Notes: a model not told the origin generated them from the letters alone. 64,000 bases of DNA from Pseudorhodoplanes sp. (GCA_032027085.1 JAVSMS010000001.1:1194332-1258331); one strand, 5' to 3'. Numbered from the stretch's first letter, positions 7,601 through 16,804 are shown. Program-made: numbers and translations.

Positions 7601-8064
7601 TGCATCCTCCGTTCCGGGACTGCAACAAGGCCGCCACCACCGTCTGGCGTCACCCGACAGCATAATTTCCCGCCCTGTTCGCGCAAGGCGGGAGAGAAAC
7701 ACCTGGCGCGACGGGTTCGCGGCGCTCAACCTGTCCTGCGCTTGCAGTGGATGGCGCAATACACCTGATCACTTCAGCTGCAATGCGTTGCGACTTCGGC
7801 AATTGCGCGACGTCCACATGTTTGTTGCCGCGCGGCGCGCGGCCAACTCCGCATCATCCCGAGAGCCTGACTCGAAACGGAGTCAACACGATGAAAGCCT
7901 TCATCGAACGCGTCATGCCCGGCCTTGTGCCGGCATGCACGCCTTGAGGCGAGAGCCGCAAGACAAACGTGGATGGCCGGGACAAGCCCGTTGCCATGAC
8001 GGAAATCAGATGCCGGGTGCCGATCGGCCCTCGCCCGCCGCCCCTGTTGGCGTTACGATTTGCG
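7601..8064. other. Gene-free gap with repeat remnants
   Basis: No convincing gene. It contains ACTTCAGCTGCAATGCGTTG, related to ACTTCGGCTGCAATGCGTCG at 3785, and from 7912 to 8000 a GTCATGCCCGGCC...GGATGGCCGGGACAAG inverted repeat related to the one at 5839. The right end leads into the second copy of the 52-residue peptide. Confidence 0.6.
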
Positions 8065-8223
8065 ATGAGCAACGAACGCTTTTTGCAGATTGTTTTTGTG
8101 ATTTTGATTGCGGGCTATGTGCTGATGCTGATCGACAGAGCGAATTGTCAAAAGCCCGACGGCAGTCCCTGCCGCTTCGGAGGAGCAATCCCCGTCTCTG
8201 TGCCGGTGTCAGTCGGCAGATGA
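8065..8223 (+). CDS. 52-residue membrane peptide (copy 2)
   Basis: Paralogue of the gene at 5931: MSNERFLQIVFVILIAGYVL, then MLIDRANCQKPDGSPCRFGG and a tail ending in SVGR. It has the same length, a single hydrophobic helix and the same C-x-x-PDG-x-PC motif. It is followed within ten bases by another GTAGC-type element, exactly as in copy 1, so the peptide and its flanking repeats appear to have been duplicated together. Function unknown. Confidence 0.6.
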   Translation: MSNERFLQIVFVILIAGYVLMLIDRANCQKPDGSPCRFGGAIPVSVPVSVGR

Positions 8224-8230
8224 CGAGGCC

Positions 8231-8356
8231 GTAGCTCGCATGGAGCGAAGCAAGATGCGGGACCGCGGAGCCACACGCAACGGCGCCCCGGATTTCGCGG
8301 AGTTTATCCTCGGGCGCACTGAGAGCGCGGCGAGAGGCTCCTTCCGGGCACGCTTG
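8231..8356. repeat. GTAGCTCGCATGGAGC element (copy 4)
   Basis: A diverged copy beginning GTAGCTCGCATGGAGCGAAG, with CACACGCAACGGCGCCCCGG and the TTTATCCTCGGGCGCACTGA segment shared with copy 2. It marks the left edge of the AT-richer two-gene unit that starts at 8462. Confidence 0.6.
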
Positions 8357-8461
8357 CTTTGCGTCGCATCACGTCAGCGGCGCGGTTGCGCGCATTTGCA
8401 ATACGACCATTTCACGATACCATTAGTTGACAATTACGTCTTCATCGACGGACCAAACTGC

Positions 8462-10282
8462 ATGCGCATTGCAGAACTCCGCATTGAGAATTTTCGCGGC
8501 ATTAGACAGGCTCACATTAAATTTAGTCCCCACACTGTATTCGTAGGCGGTAACGGCTGTGGCAAAACAACAATCATAGAAGCATTGGCTTTACTCTTTG
8601 GGCGCGACCGCATGGTCCGCTCTCTAACAGAGCACGATTTTTATGGTAGCGACCCTGCGCCCGCCGATCGCATAAACTTCGTTGCGACCATTATCGATTT
8701 TGAGAAAGACGATCCAGCCGAACATCCAGAATGGTTTCGGGAAGATCGCGGCGTTCCAAAGTGGTGGGATCCGTTAACAGGAAGGTTATCTGCTACACGT
8801 GACACCGCAACCTGGCGGCTCGCTTGTCAGGTAGGCTTCTGTGCTCGCTTTGATCGCCCTTCTCTGGAAGTCGAAACCATTCGATACTTCCACGACGACG
8901 ACAATATCGCTGATGTCTTTACAGAAGAATCGACAACTCCCCTACCGAGCCGACTAATTCGTGATCTCGGTTTCTTCTTGGTTCCCGCTAATCGAACGTG
9001 GGATCGCGTAGTATCGTTCGGCTCTGAACTCTTCCGCCGCGTGGTTTCGTCAGGAGATGGACAACCAGCAGACTCGGTTCTAGTAGAACGCAACCGTCTA
9101 CGAGCACCACAACAACCGTTGGAGCAGGATCCCAAGCTTTCCCCGATCGTTGAACAGCTAAATGAAGAACTCGCCAGATTTTTTCCGAATGCGCCTTCAC
9201 TCCAACTAAGAATCACATCAACCGACAGCGACGGACTTCTTGATGCTGTAGTACCGCACTATAGGCATACGAATGACTCACCCACTATTCCGGCAAGGCG
9301 GCACGGAAATGGCCTGATCTCACTTCAGCATCTACTTTTATTGCTACAATTTGGTCGGCGACGAGCCGCGGCCAAAGAAGAATTCTGGATGGCCCTAGAA
9401 GAACCCGAGCTTCATATTCCACCACCTCTACAACGCAGCCTAATCAACAGAATCCAATCCCTTTCGACACAAACATTTGTGTCAACACACTCTCCAATGC
9501 TCGCTGCATTTGCCGATCCGCAAGCTCTAATTATTCTCCGCAACAAGAATGGAACTTTATCGACAAAACAACTACTAGATAACGCACTGCCGTCGAGTAC
9601 GCCCAACTCGGTGCGAAAACTTTTTCAAATCAACCGGCTTCAGACGATAGAAGCCCTGATGCACGATGCGTTGCTAGTTCCTGAAGGCCGCATCGACTAC
9701 GAATTAGTTACCCTGCTTACCCGCATCCTAGATTTGCGTCAGGATTGGAGTCCAGCAGGTGATTGTCATTTCGGCTCTGAAGTTGGAGTCATACCGACCC
9801 ACGATGCCGCAATAGAGGCAACCATCGCTGAATTGGCAAAAATACATCCTCAAATCGTCGCCCTTGTGGACGGTGATAAGGAGGGCCTGAACTACTCGCA
9901 TGCCCTTGCAAAGGCTGCAGCCCCGCCATCGGTAATCTTGCGTTGGCCAGCATCATGGACCTTTGAAGACACCATCGGATGGATTCTTGATGGCGATTCG
10001 TCGGGCGCAGTCGCGCTATTAAGGCAATCCATATCTCCGGCACCTCAGACAGTCGCCGATCTCGTTTCTCGATTAAAATCTACAAATCGCACAACACATG
10101 GCCTTAAGCAGGACCAAATCGCTTACGAAACGATTGCTAGCGTCATAGGATCGTTAGCCTCTTGCCGAGCCCGCGCATTATCACTGTTAAACGCCGTTGC
10201 TGATATTGCGCTTGGTCGTCCAAATTCTCTATTCGCTCCGGCAGGAACACAGGAGCTCCTTGTCAGAGTTTTTAAGCCATGA
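8462..10282 (+). CDS. OLD-family ATPase/TOPRIM nuclease (GajA-like)
   Basis: The 606-residue protein has an N-terminal ABC/SMC-type ATPase: ENFRGIRQAHIKF, Walker A GGNGCGKTT at 29-37, an HGNG signature-like segment near 281-284, Walker B MALEEPELH at 310-318, and STHSP H-loop at 341-345. A TOPRIM domain follows, with the LVPEGRID glutamate at 408 and the acidic pair in LVDGDKEG at 470-472. This is the architecture of OLD (overcoming lysogenization defect) nucleases. The helicase gene next door overlaps by four bases (ATGA), as in class 2 OLD pairs, of which Gabija GajA/GajB is the known anti-phage example. In that system GajA nicks or cuts DNA, controlled by nucleotide levels. The ATG at 8462 begins the conserved strand; no good ribosome-binding site is seen. 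The gene is visibly AT-richer than its neighbours (many TTA, ATA and AAT codons), suggesting transfer. Confidence 0.8.
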   Translation: MRIAELRIENFRGIRQAHIKFSPHTVFVGGNGCGKTTIIEALALLFGRDRMVRSLTEHDFYGSDPAPADRINFVATIIDFEKDDPAEHPEWFREDRGVPKWWDPLTGRLSATRDTATWRLACQVGFCARFDRPSLEVETIRYFHDDDNIADVFTEESTTPLPSRLIRDLGFFLVPANRTWDRVVSFGSELFRRVVSSGDGQPADSVLVERNRLRAPQQPLEQDPKLSPIVEQLNEELARFFPNAPSLQLRITSTDSDGLLDAVVPHYRHTNDSPTIPARRHGNGLISLQHLLLLLQFGRRRAAAKEEFWMALEEPELHIPPPLQRSLINRIQSLSTQTFVSTHSPMLAAFADPQALIILRNKNGTLSTKQLLDNALPSSTPNSVRKLFQINRLQTIEALMHDALLVPEGRIDYELVTLLTRILDLRQDWSPAGDCHFGSEVGVIPTHDAAIEATIAELAKIHPQIVALVDGDKEGLNYSHALAKAAAPPSVILRWPASWTFEDTIGWILDGDSSGAVALLRQSISPAPQTVADLVSRLKSTNRTTHGLKQDQIAYETIASVIGSLASCRARALSLLNAVADIALGRPNSLFAPAGTQELLVRVFKP

Positions 10283-11541
10283 CGATTTTCGCCGTTGAGG
10301 GGGCGGCTGGAACTGGGAAAACTACACGACTGATGGCAGCCCTTGAGGAAGCTATCAAGGAAACGCCTCTTAAATCTGGGCAGCGAGTCTTAGCGCTAAC
10401 TTTCATGCACGGAGCACGTCGCAGACTTAATGACCGAGTTCGTAAAGTCCCCAATGTAAGAAGCCGCTGCGAATGCGCTACAATAGACAGTGTAGCACAG
10501 AGAATTATAAAAAGATGGCGGACCCTTCTGTCAGCGCGTGGAATTACAATTCCTAACGAAGGGCAATATGACGCCCAGTGCAACGTAGCCGGAATTTTAT
10601 TGGAGCAGCCAGAGGTACGAAGCTGGATGCGAACAAGTTTTCCTGTTGTAGTGGTGGATGAAGCGCAAGACCTCAAACCAGAGCGCCTTAGAATTATTCG
10701 TGCGCTAGCGCGAGCAGGAACAACTCTTATAGCTGCCGACGAATTCCAGTGCCTCGACGCAACACTGCGCCCAAATCCAGCAACGAAATGGCTTCACAAA
10801 GCTTGTCGGCCTGAAGTTCTGACCCAAGTTCGGCGTACTAATATTAATGCACTACTTGCTGCGGCCACGGCAATCCGATCGGGTAACGCTCCTGTAGCGG
10901 CAGGCAATCTAAGGATTTTTCCTTCGCAAGGCGTTCCAATGGCGGCCGTCTATCTCGCAAATGCGATAGCATGGCGCGGCACCGGACAGGTCGCTGTAAT
11001 AACACCCGCGCTACAAGGAGACTTTGCGCGCAATGTTGTACGTCGTGTTCAGCAGCAGCCCTGCGGAAAGCACCAGAATGGGCCGTACAACATTCGCTGG
11101 GAAAATTCCGAAGCCGACGAGGTTGCAGCAATCAATAGCGAGCTTGTAATCGCAGACACCGCGTCCATAAGCGATACGCTATCTGCCTTGGAAAAGTTGG
11201 GACAAAGTAGCATTGCACGGGGTGTTAGAAGTTGGGCGCAGCTAGAGGTTAACGCCACAAAACGAACCGAATTCACTCGGACTGAAATTGAGGCTCAAAT
11301 TGCACGTCACGTTCACATACGTCGCCAACACTACGGAATGGAAAGTGAGTTTGTGGCTCTCACAATTCAACAAGCAAAGAACCGCGAGTTTGAAGGCGTT
11401 GTAATTCTATGGCCATACCAAGTCGGTGGAGACACAGAGCATAAGAGGCGCTTACTCTACAATGCCCTCACACGGGCAAAACGTTGGTGCACCATAGTCA
11501 CACAAAGTCCTCAAATTCTCAAAAGCGCGCCCTTCGCATAG
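10279..11541 (+). CDS. Compact UvrD-like SF1 helicase (GajB-like)
   Basis: The 420-residue protein has all the core SF1 motifs: Walker A GAAGTGKTT at 8-16, motif Ia LALTFMHGA near 38-46, DEAQD at 127-131, motif III ADEFQ at 153-157, QVRRTN near 183-188, motif V LTIQQAKNREFEGVVIL at 361-377 and motif VI RLLYNALTRAK at 391-401. It is much shorter than UvrD or PcrA (over 700 residues), so the accessory 1B and 2B insertions are small or missing, as in GajB-type partners. Translation is coupled to the OLD gene by ATGA. It shares that gene's AT-rich composition. The likely role is to sense or feed DNA ends for the nuclease during phage defence; this is inferred from the pairing. Confidence 0.8.
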   Translation: MTIFAVEGAAGTGKTTRLMAALEEAIKETPLKSGQRVLALTFMHGARRRLNDRVRKVPNVRSRCECATIDSVAQRIIKRWRTLLSARGITIPNEGQYDAQCNVAGILLEQPEVRSWMRTSFPVVVVDEAQDLKPERLRIIRALARAGTTLIAADEFQCLDATLRPNPATKWLHKACRPEVLTQVRRTNINALLAAATAIRSGNAPVAAGNLRIFPSQGVPMAAVYLANAIAWRGTGQVAVITPALQGDFARNVVRRVQQQPCGKHQNGPYNIRWENSEADEVAAINSELVIADTASISDTLSALEKLGQSSIARGVRSWAQLEVNATKRTEFTRTEIEAQIARHVHIRRQHYGMESEFVALTIQQAKNREFEGVVILWPYQVGGDTEHKRRLLYNALTRAKRWCTIVTQSPQILKSAPFA

Positions 11542-11548
11542 ATTCCTG

Positions 11549-13345
11549 TCAAAACCCCTCCGCCGCCATCTGCATCACGCTCCCCGCCCCCGCGCTGATG
11601 CGCGCGAGATGCGCCGCCGTTTCCGGCAGCATGCGCTCGACGAAAAACTTTCCGACGATCAGCTTGTTGCGGAGCGCCTGCTCGCGGCCGCCCGCGCCTG
11701 CCGCGAGCTTCTCGTTCGCGGCTTTCACGATGCGCAGCCACATATAGCCGAGCGCGACGAGGCCGAAGAGATGCATGTAGTCGGTGGCGCCGGCGCCGGC
11801 ATTGTCGGGCTTTGTCATCGCGTTCGCCATGAACCACATGGTCGCCTGCTGGAGATGGCCGAGCGAGACATTGACCGGCCCCATGTAGGGCTTCAGCCCT
11901 TCGTCATCCTTGTGCGCGTTCAGAAAGCCCTGCACCTCGGCGAAGAAGGCCTGCAGAGCTCTGCCGCCGTCCTTCGGCAGCTTGCGGCCGACCAGATCGA
12001 GCGCCTGGATGCCGTTCGCGCCCTCATAGATCATCGGGATGCGCGCATCGCGCACGAATTGTTCGGCGCCGGTCTCGGTGATGTAGCCGTGGCCGCCATA
12101 CATCTGCTGCGCGGAGACCGCGTTCGCAAAGCCGAGATCGGTGAGCACGCCCTTCACCACCGGGGTGAGCAGGCCCATCATGTCCTCGGCGTGCTGCTTC
12201 TCCTTGGCGTCGCTCGAGCGGTGCGCGATGTCGCCGAACAGCGAGGCCCAGAGCACGAAGGCGCGCGCCGCCTCGTTGAAGGCGCGGATGGTGAGCAGCG
12301 TACGCCGCACGTCCGGATGCACGATGATCGGATCGGCCGGCTTGTCGGGGAATTTCGGTCCCGTGAGCGCGCGGCCCTGCAGGCGCTCCTTCGTGTAGGC
12401 AACGGCGTTCTGATAGGCGACCTCCGAGAGCGCGAGCCCCTGCAGGCCGACCGCGAGCCGCGCCTCGTTCATCATCACGAACATGGCGTTGAGGCCGCGG
12501 TTTTCCTCGCCGATCAGAAAGCCGGTCGCGTTGTCGTAATTCATCACGCAGGTGGCGTTGCCGTGAATGCCCATCTTGTGCTCGATCGAGCCGCAGGAAA
12601 CGCCGTTGCGCTGCCCGAGCGAGCCGTCGTCATTCACATTCACTTTCGGCACGATGAAGAGCGAGATGCCCTTGGTGCCGGCCGGCGCGCCTTCGATGCG
12701 CGCCAGCACGAGATGGATGATGTTGTCGGTGAGATCCTGCTCGCCGCCGGAAATGAAAATCTTGGTGCCAGAGATTTTGTAGGAGCCGTCCGCCTGCTTC
12801 ACCGCCTTGGTGCGCAAGAGGCCAAGGTCGGTGCCGCAATGCGGCTCGGTGAGATTCATGGTGCCGGCCCATTCGCCGGAAATCATCTTCGGCAGGAATT
12901 TGTGCTTCAGCTCGTCGGAAGCATGCGTGACGATCGCGGCCACCGCGCCCTGGATCAGGCCGGAATACATCGAGAAGGCGAGATTGGAGGAGGCCAGGAA
13001 TTCGTTGACCACCGTGGTCAGCGTCGCCGGCAGTCCCTGCCCGCCGAATTCCACAGGGCATGACAGTCCAATCCAGCCACCCTCGACGAGTTGCCGATAG
13101 GCCTCCTTGAAACCGTCCGGCGTCGTGACCCGTCCATCCTCGTGGCGTGTACATCCCTGAGCATCGCCGCGAGCATTGAGAGGAAACAGCACCTCACTGC
13201 AGAGCTTCCCGCTTTCTACGAGCATTGCCTCCACTACATCTGGTGTGGCGTCGGCAAAGCCCGGAAGATTGTTCTGCCGCTCGATGTGGAACACATCGTT
13301 GAGCAGAAACAGCACATCCTCGACTGGCGCAGTGTAGCTCGGCAT
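11549..13345 (-). CDS. Acyl-CoA dehydrogenase, long DmdC-type
   Basis: The 598-residue flavoprotein dehydrogenates acyl-CoA at the alpha-beta bond. Sequence marks: start [20 protein letters not shown] (shared by this roughly 600-residue class), the FAD/substrate segment [29 protein letters not shown], a [20 protein letters not shown] signature holding the catalytic glutamate (YEG), and a C-terminal DUF-type extension. It is longer than the classic 380-residue enzymes and matches the class that includes methylmercaptopropionyl-CoA dehydrogenase DmdC, though the substrate cannot be read off. The start at ATG 13345 is set by family alignment; the frame is open for another 135 codons through a repeat. 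Convergent with the helicase gene, eight bases apart. Confidence 0.9.
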   Translation of the reverse strand: MPSYTAPVEDVLFLLNDVFHIERQNNLPGFADATPDVVEAMLVESGKLCSEVLFPLNARGDAQGCTRHEDGRVTTPDGFKEAYRQLVEGGWIGLSCPVEFGGQGLPATLTTVVNEFLASSNLAFSMYSGLIQGAVAAIVTHASDELKHKFLPKMISGEWAGTMNLTEPHCGTDLGLLRTKAVKQADGSYKISGTKIFISGGEQDLTDNIIHLVLARIEGAPAGTKGISLFIVPKVNVNDDGSLGQRNGVSCGSIEHKMGIHGNATCVMNYDNATGFLIGEENRGLNAMFVMMNEARLAVGLQGLALSEVAYQNAVAYTKERLQGRALTGPKFPDKPADPIIVHPDVRRTLLTIRAFNEAARAFVLWASLFGDIAHRSSDAKEKQHAEDMMGLLTPVVKGVLTDLGFANAVSAQQMYGGHGYITETGAEQFVRDARIPMIYEGANGIQALDLVGRKLPKDGGRALQAFFAEVQGFLNAHKDDEGLKPYMGPVNVSLGHLQQATMWFMANAMTKPDNAGAGATDYMHLFGLVALGYMWLRIVKAANEKLAAGAGGREQALRNKLIVGKFFVERMLPETAAHLARISAGAGSVMQMAAEGF

Positions 13346-13694
13346 TTCAATCCCCCGGGCACTCGAAACGAATCTGAGAAGCTTACTGCAAGCTCTCTGC
13401 ATTCTCGTTACCGCACCCTGCAAGGGGGAGGTCGTCCGCCAAAGCGAAGTGACGGCGGGCGGGTGCGGGTCTGCGGCATGACCCCTCCCGAGCCCTCCAC
13501 CTTTCAGGGAAAGGGAGCTTCTAAAGGGAGCTTCTGTTGCGTTAGCCGCAAAATTTAACCCGCTGTTTACCCTACCGCGAACAAAGTGGCGGCTCGGGGA
13601 CGGGACCGCTGCGCTTTGCCACCACCTGTTAACAAGTGCCGGTTCCATCAGCTCTTTTACGGGTCTGCCCCCGCCGGCCGTTTTGGGTGAGCGC
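13346..13694. other. Intergenic region between divergent genes, with repeats
   Basis: About 350 bp with promoters expected for the acyl-CoA dehydrogenase (leftward) and the PodJ-like gene (rightward). It holds a degenerate copy of the GGGGAGG/CCGCC palindrome family (about 13420-13470) and a short direct duplication of AAGGGAGCTTCT at about 13508-13532. No gene is apparent. Confidence 0.5.
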
Positions 13695-16600
13695 ATGAGG
13701 CAACGCGTCCCGTGGAACGTGAAAGGTGTGCGGCCGGAAGTCCGCGACACCGCACGTGAAGCCGCGCGCCGGGCGGGAATTCCGGTCGGGCAATGGCTCG
13801 ATCAGGCCATTATCGAACAAGCCGGCGGTCCAATTCCGCAGCCTTATCAGCATCATCATCCGGCCCAGCATCATCAGCCGGCGCCGCCCTACCCGCCGCA
13901 ACAGCATCATCAGCCGCATCAGCAGCCGCATTACGCACCCTATCCGCCGCAGCAGCCGGCTTACGCGCCGCCGCCGCCTCGTCCGGCGCCGCCGCAATGG
14001 CAACCGCCCGCCTCTTATCCGCCGGCCGATTACGGCCCGCCGGCCTATGCGCCCATGCCTGCGCCCCTGCCGCCGCAGCCGGCCTACATGCCGGCGCCGC
14101 AATTGCAGCCGCAGCCGGACTGGTCCGCCGATCTCGACCGCGCGGTCGCCGAAATCTCCGCGCGCCAGCACGCGCTTGAGGTCGATCCGGCCGCGCCGCC
14201 GCTGCAGCCGCAGCCTCAGCCTCAGCCGCAGATGCCGCGGCCCGAATCCTTTTCAGCGCCGGCCTATCCGCCCCTCGCACCGCAAGTTTTTGCGCCGCCG
14301 CCCTATGCGCCGCCCCCCGCCCCGGCCTACGCGCCGCCTCCGCAGGCCGCTGCGCCCTCGTTCGACCTGTCCGGCCTTGAGCGTCAGCTGCAGGGCATCA
14401 CCGCGCAGATCGAAAACCTCAACCGCAACGACGGTTTCAGCCAGGCCATCGCTGATCTCCGCAAGGATCTGGCCGAGATCGGCCGCACGCTCATGGAGGC
14501 GATGCCGCGCCACGCGCTCGAGGCGCTGGAAGCGGACGTCCGCAGTCTCGCCGACAAGATCGAACAAAGCCGCATGGCCGGTGTCGACCCGGCAACGATC
14601 GCGAATATGGAGCGGGGCCTCGCCGACGTGCGCGAGGCGTTGCGCACCCTGACGCCGGCGGAAAGTCTGGTCGGCTTCGAGCAGGCGGTGCGCGGCCTTG
14701 CCGCGAAAATCGACCAGATCGCCGTGTCGCACCACGATCCGGCGGCATTCCAGCAGCTCGAGGCGACCATCACCGCCTTGCGCGGGGTGGTCTCGCATGT
14801 CGCCTCCAATGACACGCTGATGGGCCTGTCGGAAGAGGTCCGCGGCCTCGCGGCCAAGATCGACCGTGTCGCCGGCAACAGCAGCGGCTTTGGGCCGGAA
14901 GCCCTGTCCTCGCTGGAAAAGAAGATCGCCGATCTTCCGGTGCTTGGCGCCATCGAGCGCGGCTTCGGCGAGCTGAAGGCGCGGATCGACGAAATGCAGG
15001 GCGGCGAGCGGCCTGACGCGGCCAGCCATCTGAAGCACGATCTCGACCGCACGCGGGATTCGCTGGAAGCGCTGCACGGCACGCTTGGACTGGTGGTCGA
15101 TCGCCTGGCGACGATTGAATCCGGCCTCCAGGCCAATGGCGTGAAGCCAGGGCCGCAGCAGCCCGCTCCGCCTCCGGCGCAGCCGGTCAGCCCGCCGCCG
15201 GCGCCGCCTCCCGCGCGCATTCCGGTGCCGGAAGCCGCCGCTCCAGCCCCGACCTTCGCCTCCGCGCCATCTTTGCCGCTACAGCAACAGGTTCTGCCGC
15301 CGGTATCGCCGGCTCCCGTGCGCCCACATCCGGCACCGGTGGCGGAGCAGCCGCGCGAAAAGCCGCGCCCCATGCCCCCGGCGCAGGAACGGCAGCCGAT
15401 CAATCCCAATCTGCCGCCGGATTTCCCGCTCGAGCCGGGCTCCGGCGCGCCGCGCATGCGGCCGAAGCCCTCGGCGGCCGAGCGCATCGCCGCCTCCGAA
15501 GCCGCGCTGGCGCCTGGCATGCCTACCGCTGATGCCGGCCCGACCAATTTCATCGCTGCGGCGCGTCGGGCGGCGCAGGCCGCCGCGCCCGCCACATCCG
15601 GCGCGAAAGACGACGAGCAACCCGAAGCATCCCGCAAAAGCATCGGTCAGCGGGTCCGTGCGCTGATCGTCGGCGGCAGCGCCGTGATCGCCGTGATCGC
15701 GTCGATGCATGTCGCCATGAAGATCTTTGATCCGGCCAACCAGGGCGAGATCGGCGTCGTCTTCACCGATCCTCCTCCCGGCATCGAGGAAAAGATGCTC
15801 GCCGAGGAAGAGGAGCAAGAGCGCACGAAGTCCGCGAGCGCGCCGGCCCTCGTCCCCCCCTCCGGCATTCTTCTGCCGGAGAACAAGCCGGCTGCGCCGG
15901 CCAATATGGCGCTTGCTCCCGTTATCGATCCCGGAATTACCGGCTCGGTCGCCTCCCGTCCCGCTCCTGCAAAGCCCGCGGCGACACCGGCCGACAACCG
16001 GCCCGCGCTGCCCGACCGCCTGCCGGCCCCGCTGCGCGAAGCCGCCCTCAACGGCGATGCCGGCGCCGAATACGAGATCGCCATCCGCTACCTGGAAGGC
16101 CGCGGCATTCCCCAAAACACCGCCGAGGCCGTGCGCTGGCTGGAACGCGCTGCGGCGGCGAACCTTGCACCCGCGCAATTCCGCCTCGGCGGCCTGTACG
16201 AAAAAGGCCAGGGCGTCAAAAAGAACCTGGAGACCGCGCGCAAGCTCTATGTCGCGGCCGCCAACAAGGGCAACGCCAAGGCCATGCACAATCTGGCGGT
16301 ACTCTATGCCGAAGGCATTGACGGAAAACCTGATTACAAGACCGCGGCGGGCTGGTTCCGCAAGGCGGCCGAACATGGCACCGCCGACAGCCAGCACAAT
16401 CTCGGCATCCTCTATGCCCGCGGCGTCGGCGTGGAGCAAAATCTGGCCGAGTCCTACAAATGGTTTGCCCTTGCCGCCAACCAGGGCGACCGCGATTCGG
16501 CGAGCAAGCGCGACGATGTCGCCGCCAGGCTCGACCAGGGATCGCTGATGGCGGCGAAGCTCGCGGTGCAGACCTTCGCGGTCAAGCCGCAGCCGGACGA

Positions 16601-16712
16601 GGCGGTCGGCGTCAAGGCCCCGCCCGGAGGCTGGGAGCCGCGCCCCGCCAGCAGCCCGCGTCCGGAGAAAAAGCAAAAGCCCGGATCTCCGATGCGGGTC
16701 ACTCCCTCCTGA
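13695..16712 (+). CDS. PodJ-like polar localisation protein with Sel1 repeats
   Basis: The 1005-residue protein is organised as follows: a short conserved head WNVKGVRPEVRDTAREAARRAG (5-30), a Pro/Gln/His-rich tract (45-225), repeated helical coiled-coil blocks with AAKIDQI/AAKIDRV motifs (230-465), a second Pro-rich tract, one transmembrane helix near 655-675, and about four Sel1-like TPR repeats (780-930, such as AEYEIAIRYLEGRGIPQNTAEAVRWLERAA). This matches PodJ-type organisers of the cell pole in alphaproteobacteria: cytoplasmic coiled coil, membrane span, periplasmic Sel1 region. The C-terminal peptidoglycan-binding domain of Caulobacter PodJ is not seen. ATG 13695 is preferred over a TTG four codons upstream. 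The stop lies inside a 28-bp tandem repeat. Confidence 0.75.
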   Translation: MRQRVPWNVKGVRPEVRDTAREAARRAGIPVGQWLDQAIIEQAGGPIPQPYQHHHPAQHHQPAPPYPPQQHHQPHQQPHYAPYPPQQPAYAPPPPRPAPPQWQPPASYPPADYGPPAYAPMPAPLPPQPAYMPAPQLQPQPDWSADLDRAVAEISARQHALEVDPAAPPLQPQPQPQPQMPRPESFSAPAYPPLAPQVFAPPPYAPPPAPAYAPPPQAAAPSFDLSGLERQLQGITAQIENLNRNDGFSQAIADLRKDLAEIGRTLMEAMPRHALEALEADVRSLADKIEQSRMAGVDPATIANMERGLADVREALRTLTPAESLVGFEQAVRGLAAKIDQIAVSHHDPAAFQQLEATITALRGVVSHVASNDTLMGLSEEVRGLAAKIDRVAGNSSGFGPEALSSLEKKIADLPVLGAIERGFGELKARIDEMQGGERPDAASHLKHDLDRTRDSLEALHGTLGLVVDRLATIESGLQANGVKPGPQQPAPPPAQPVSPPPAPPPARIPVPEAAAPAPTFASAPSLPLQQQVLPPVSPAPVRPHPAPVAEQPREKPRPMPPAQERQPINPNLPPDFPLEPGSGAPRMRPKPSAAERIAASEAALAPGMPTADAGPTNFIAAARRAAQAAAPATSGAKDDEQPEASRKSIGQRVRALIVGGSAVIAVIASMHVAMKIFDPANQGEIGVVFTDPPPGIEEKMLAEEEEQERTKSASAPALVPPSGILLPENKPAAPANMALAPVIDPGITGSVASRPAPAKPAATPADNRPALPDRLPAPLREAALNGDAGAEYEIAIRYLEGRGIPQNTAEAVRWLERAAAANLAPAQFRLGGLYEKGQGVKKNLETARKLYVAAANKGNAKAMHNLAVLYAEGIDGKPDYKTAAGWFRKAAEHGTADSQHNLGILYARGVGVEQNLAESYKWFALAANQGDRDSASKRDDVAARLDQGSLMAAKLAVQTFAVKPQPDEAVGVKAPPGGWEPRPASSPRPEKKQKPGSPMRVTPS

Positions 16713-16804
16713 TCTGGATCTGCGGGTCACGCCCTCCTGATCTGGATCTGCGGGTCACGCCCTCCTGATCTGGATCTGCGGCTCACGCCTTCCTGATCTA
16801 GATC
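16693..16804. repeat. Four tandem copies of a 28-bp repeat
   Basis: Four head-to-tail 28-bp units start at 16693, 16721, 16749 and 16777. Each runs TGCGGGTCAC(T/G)CCCTCCTGA and then TCTGGATC. Units 2 and 3 are identical, unit 1 differs by one base and unit 4 by three. The first unit encodes the end of the PodJ-like protein and supplies its TGA stop. There are no spacers, so it is not a CRISPR array. Confidence 0.9.

Noticed and set aside
8240-8461. N-terminal extension of the OLD-type protein
   Set aside because: The frame is open upstream, but the first part is the GTAGC repeat element and the ATPase fold begins at ATG 8462.
11609-13063. 484-codon plus-strand frame
   Set aside because: It mirrors the acyl-CoA dehydrogenase gene, with His/Arg/Val-rich shadow composition; the dehydrogenase is clearly the real gene.
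13346-13750. 135-codon N-terminal extension of the acyl-CoA dehydrogenase
   Set aside because: It runs through an intergenic palindrome and into the start of the divergent gene; family members begin at [13 protein letters not shown].
13840-13990. Repetitive CAT/CAG/CCG tract as a non-coding repeat
   Set aside because: It stays in frame and encodes the His/Gln/Pro-rich tract of the PodJ-like protein.
14384-16730. Long minus-strand frames under the PodJ-like gene
   Set aside because: The plus-strand protein has coherent domains (coiled coil, membrane helix, Sel1 repeats), while the antisense frames are low-complexity Arg/Gly/Ser sequences.
16693-16804. Possible CRISPR array
   Set aside because: The 28-bp units are directly adjacent with no spacers between them, there are only four, and no cas gene is present.
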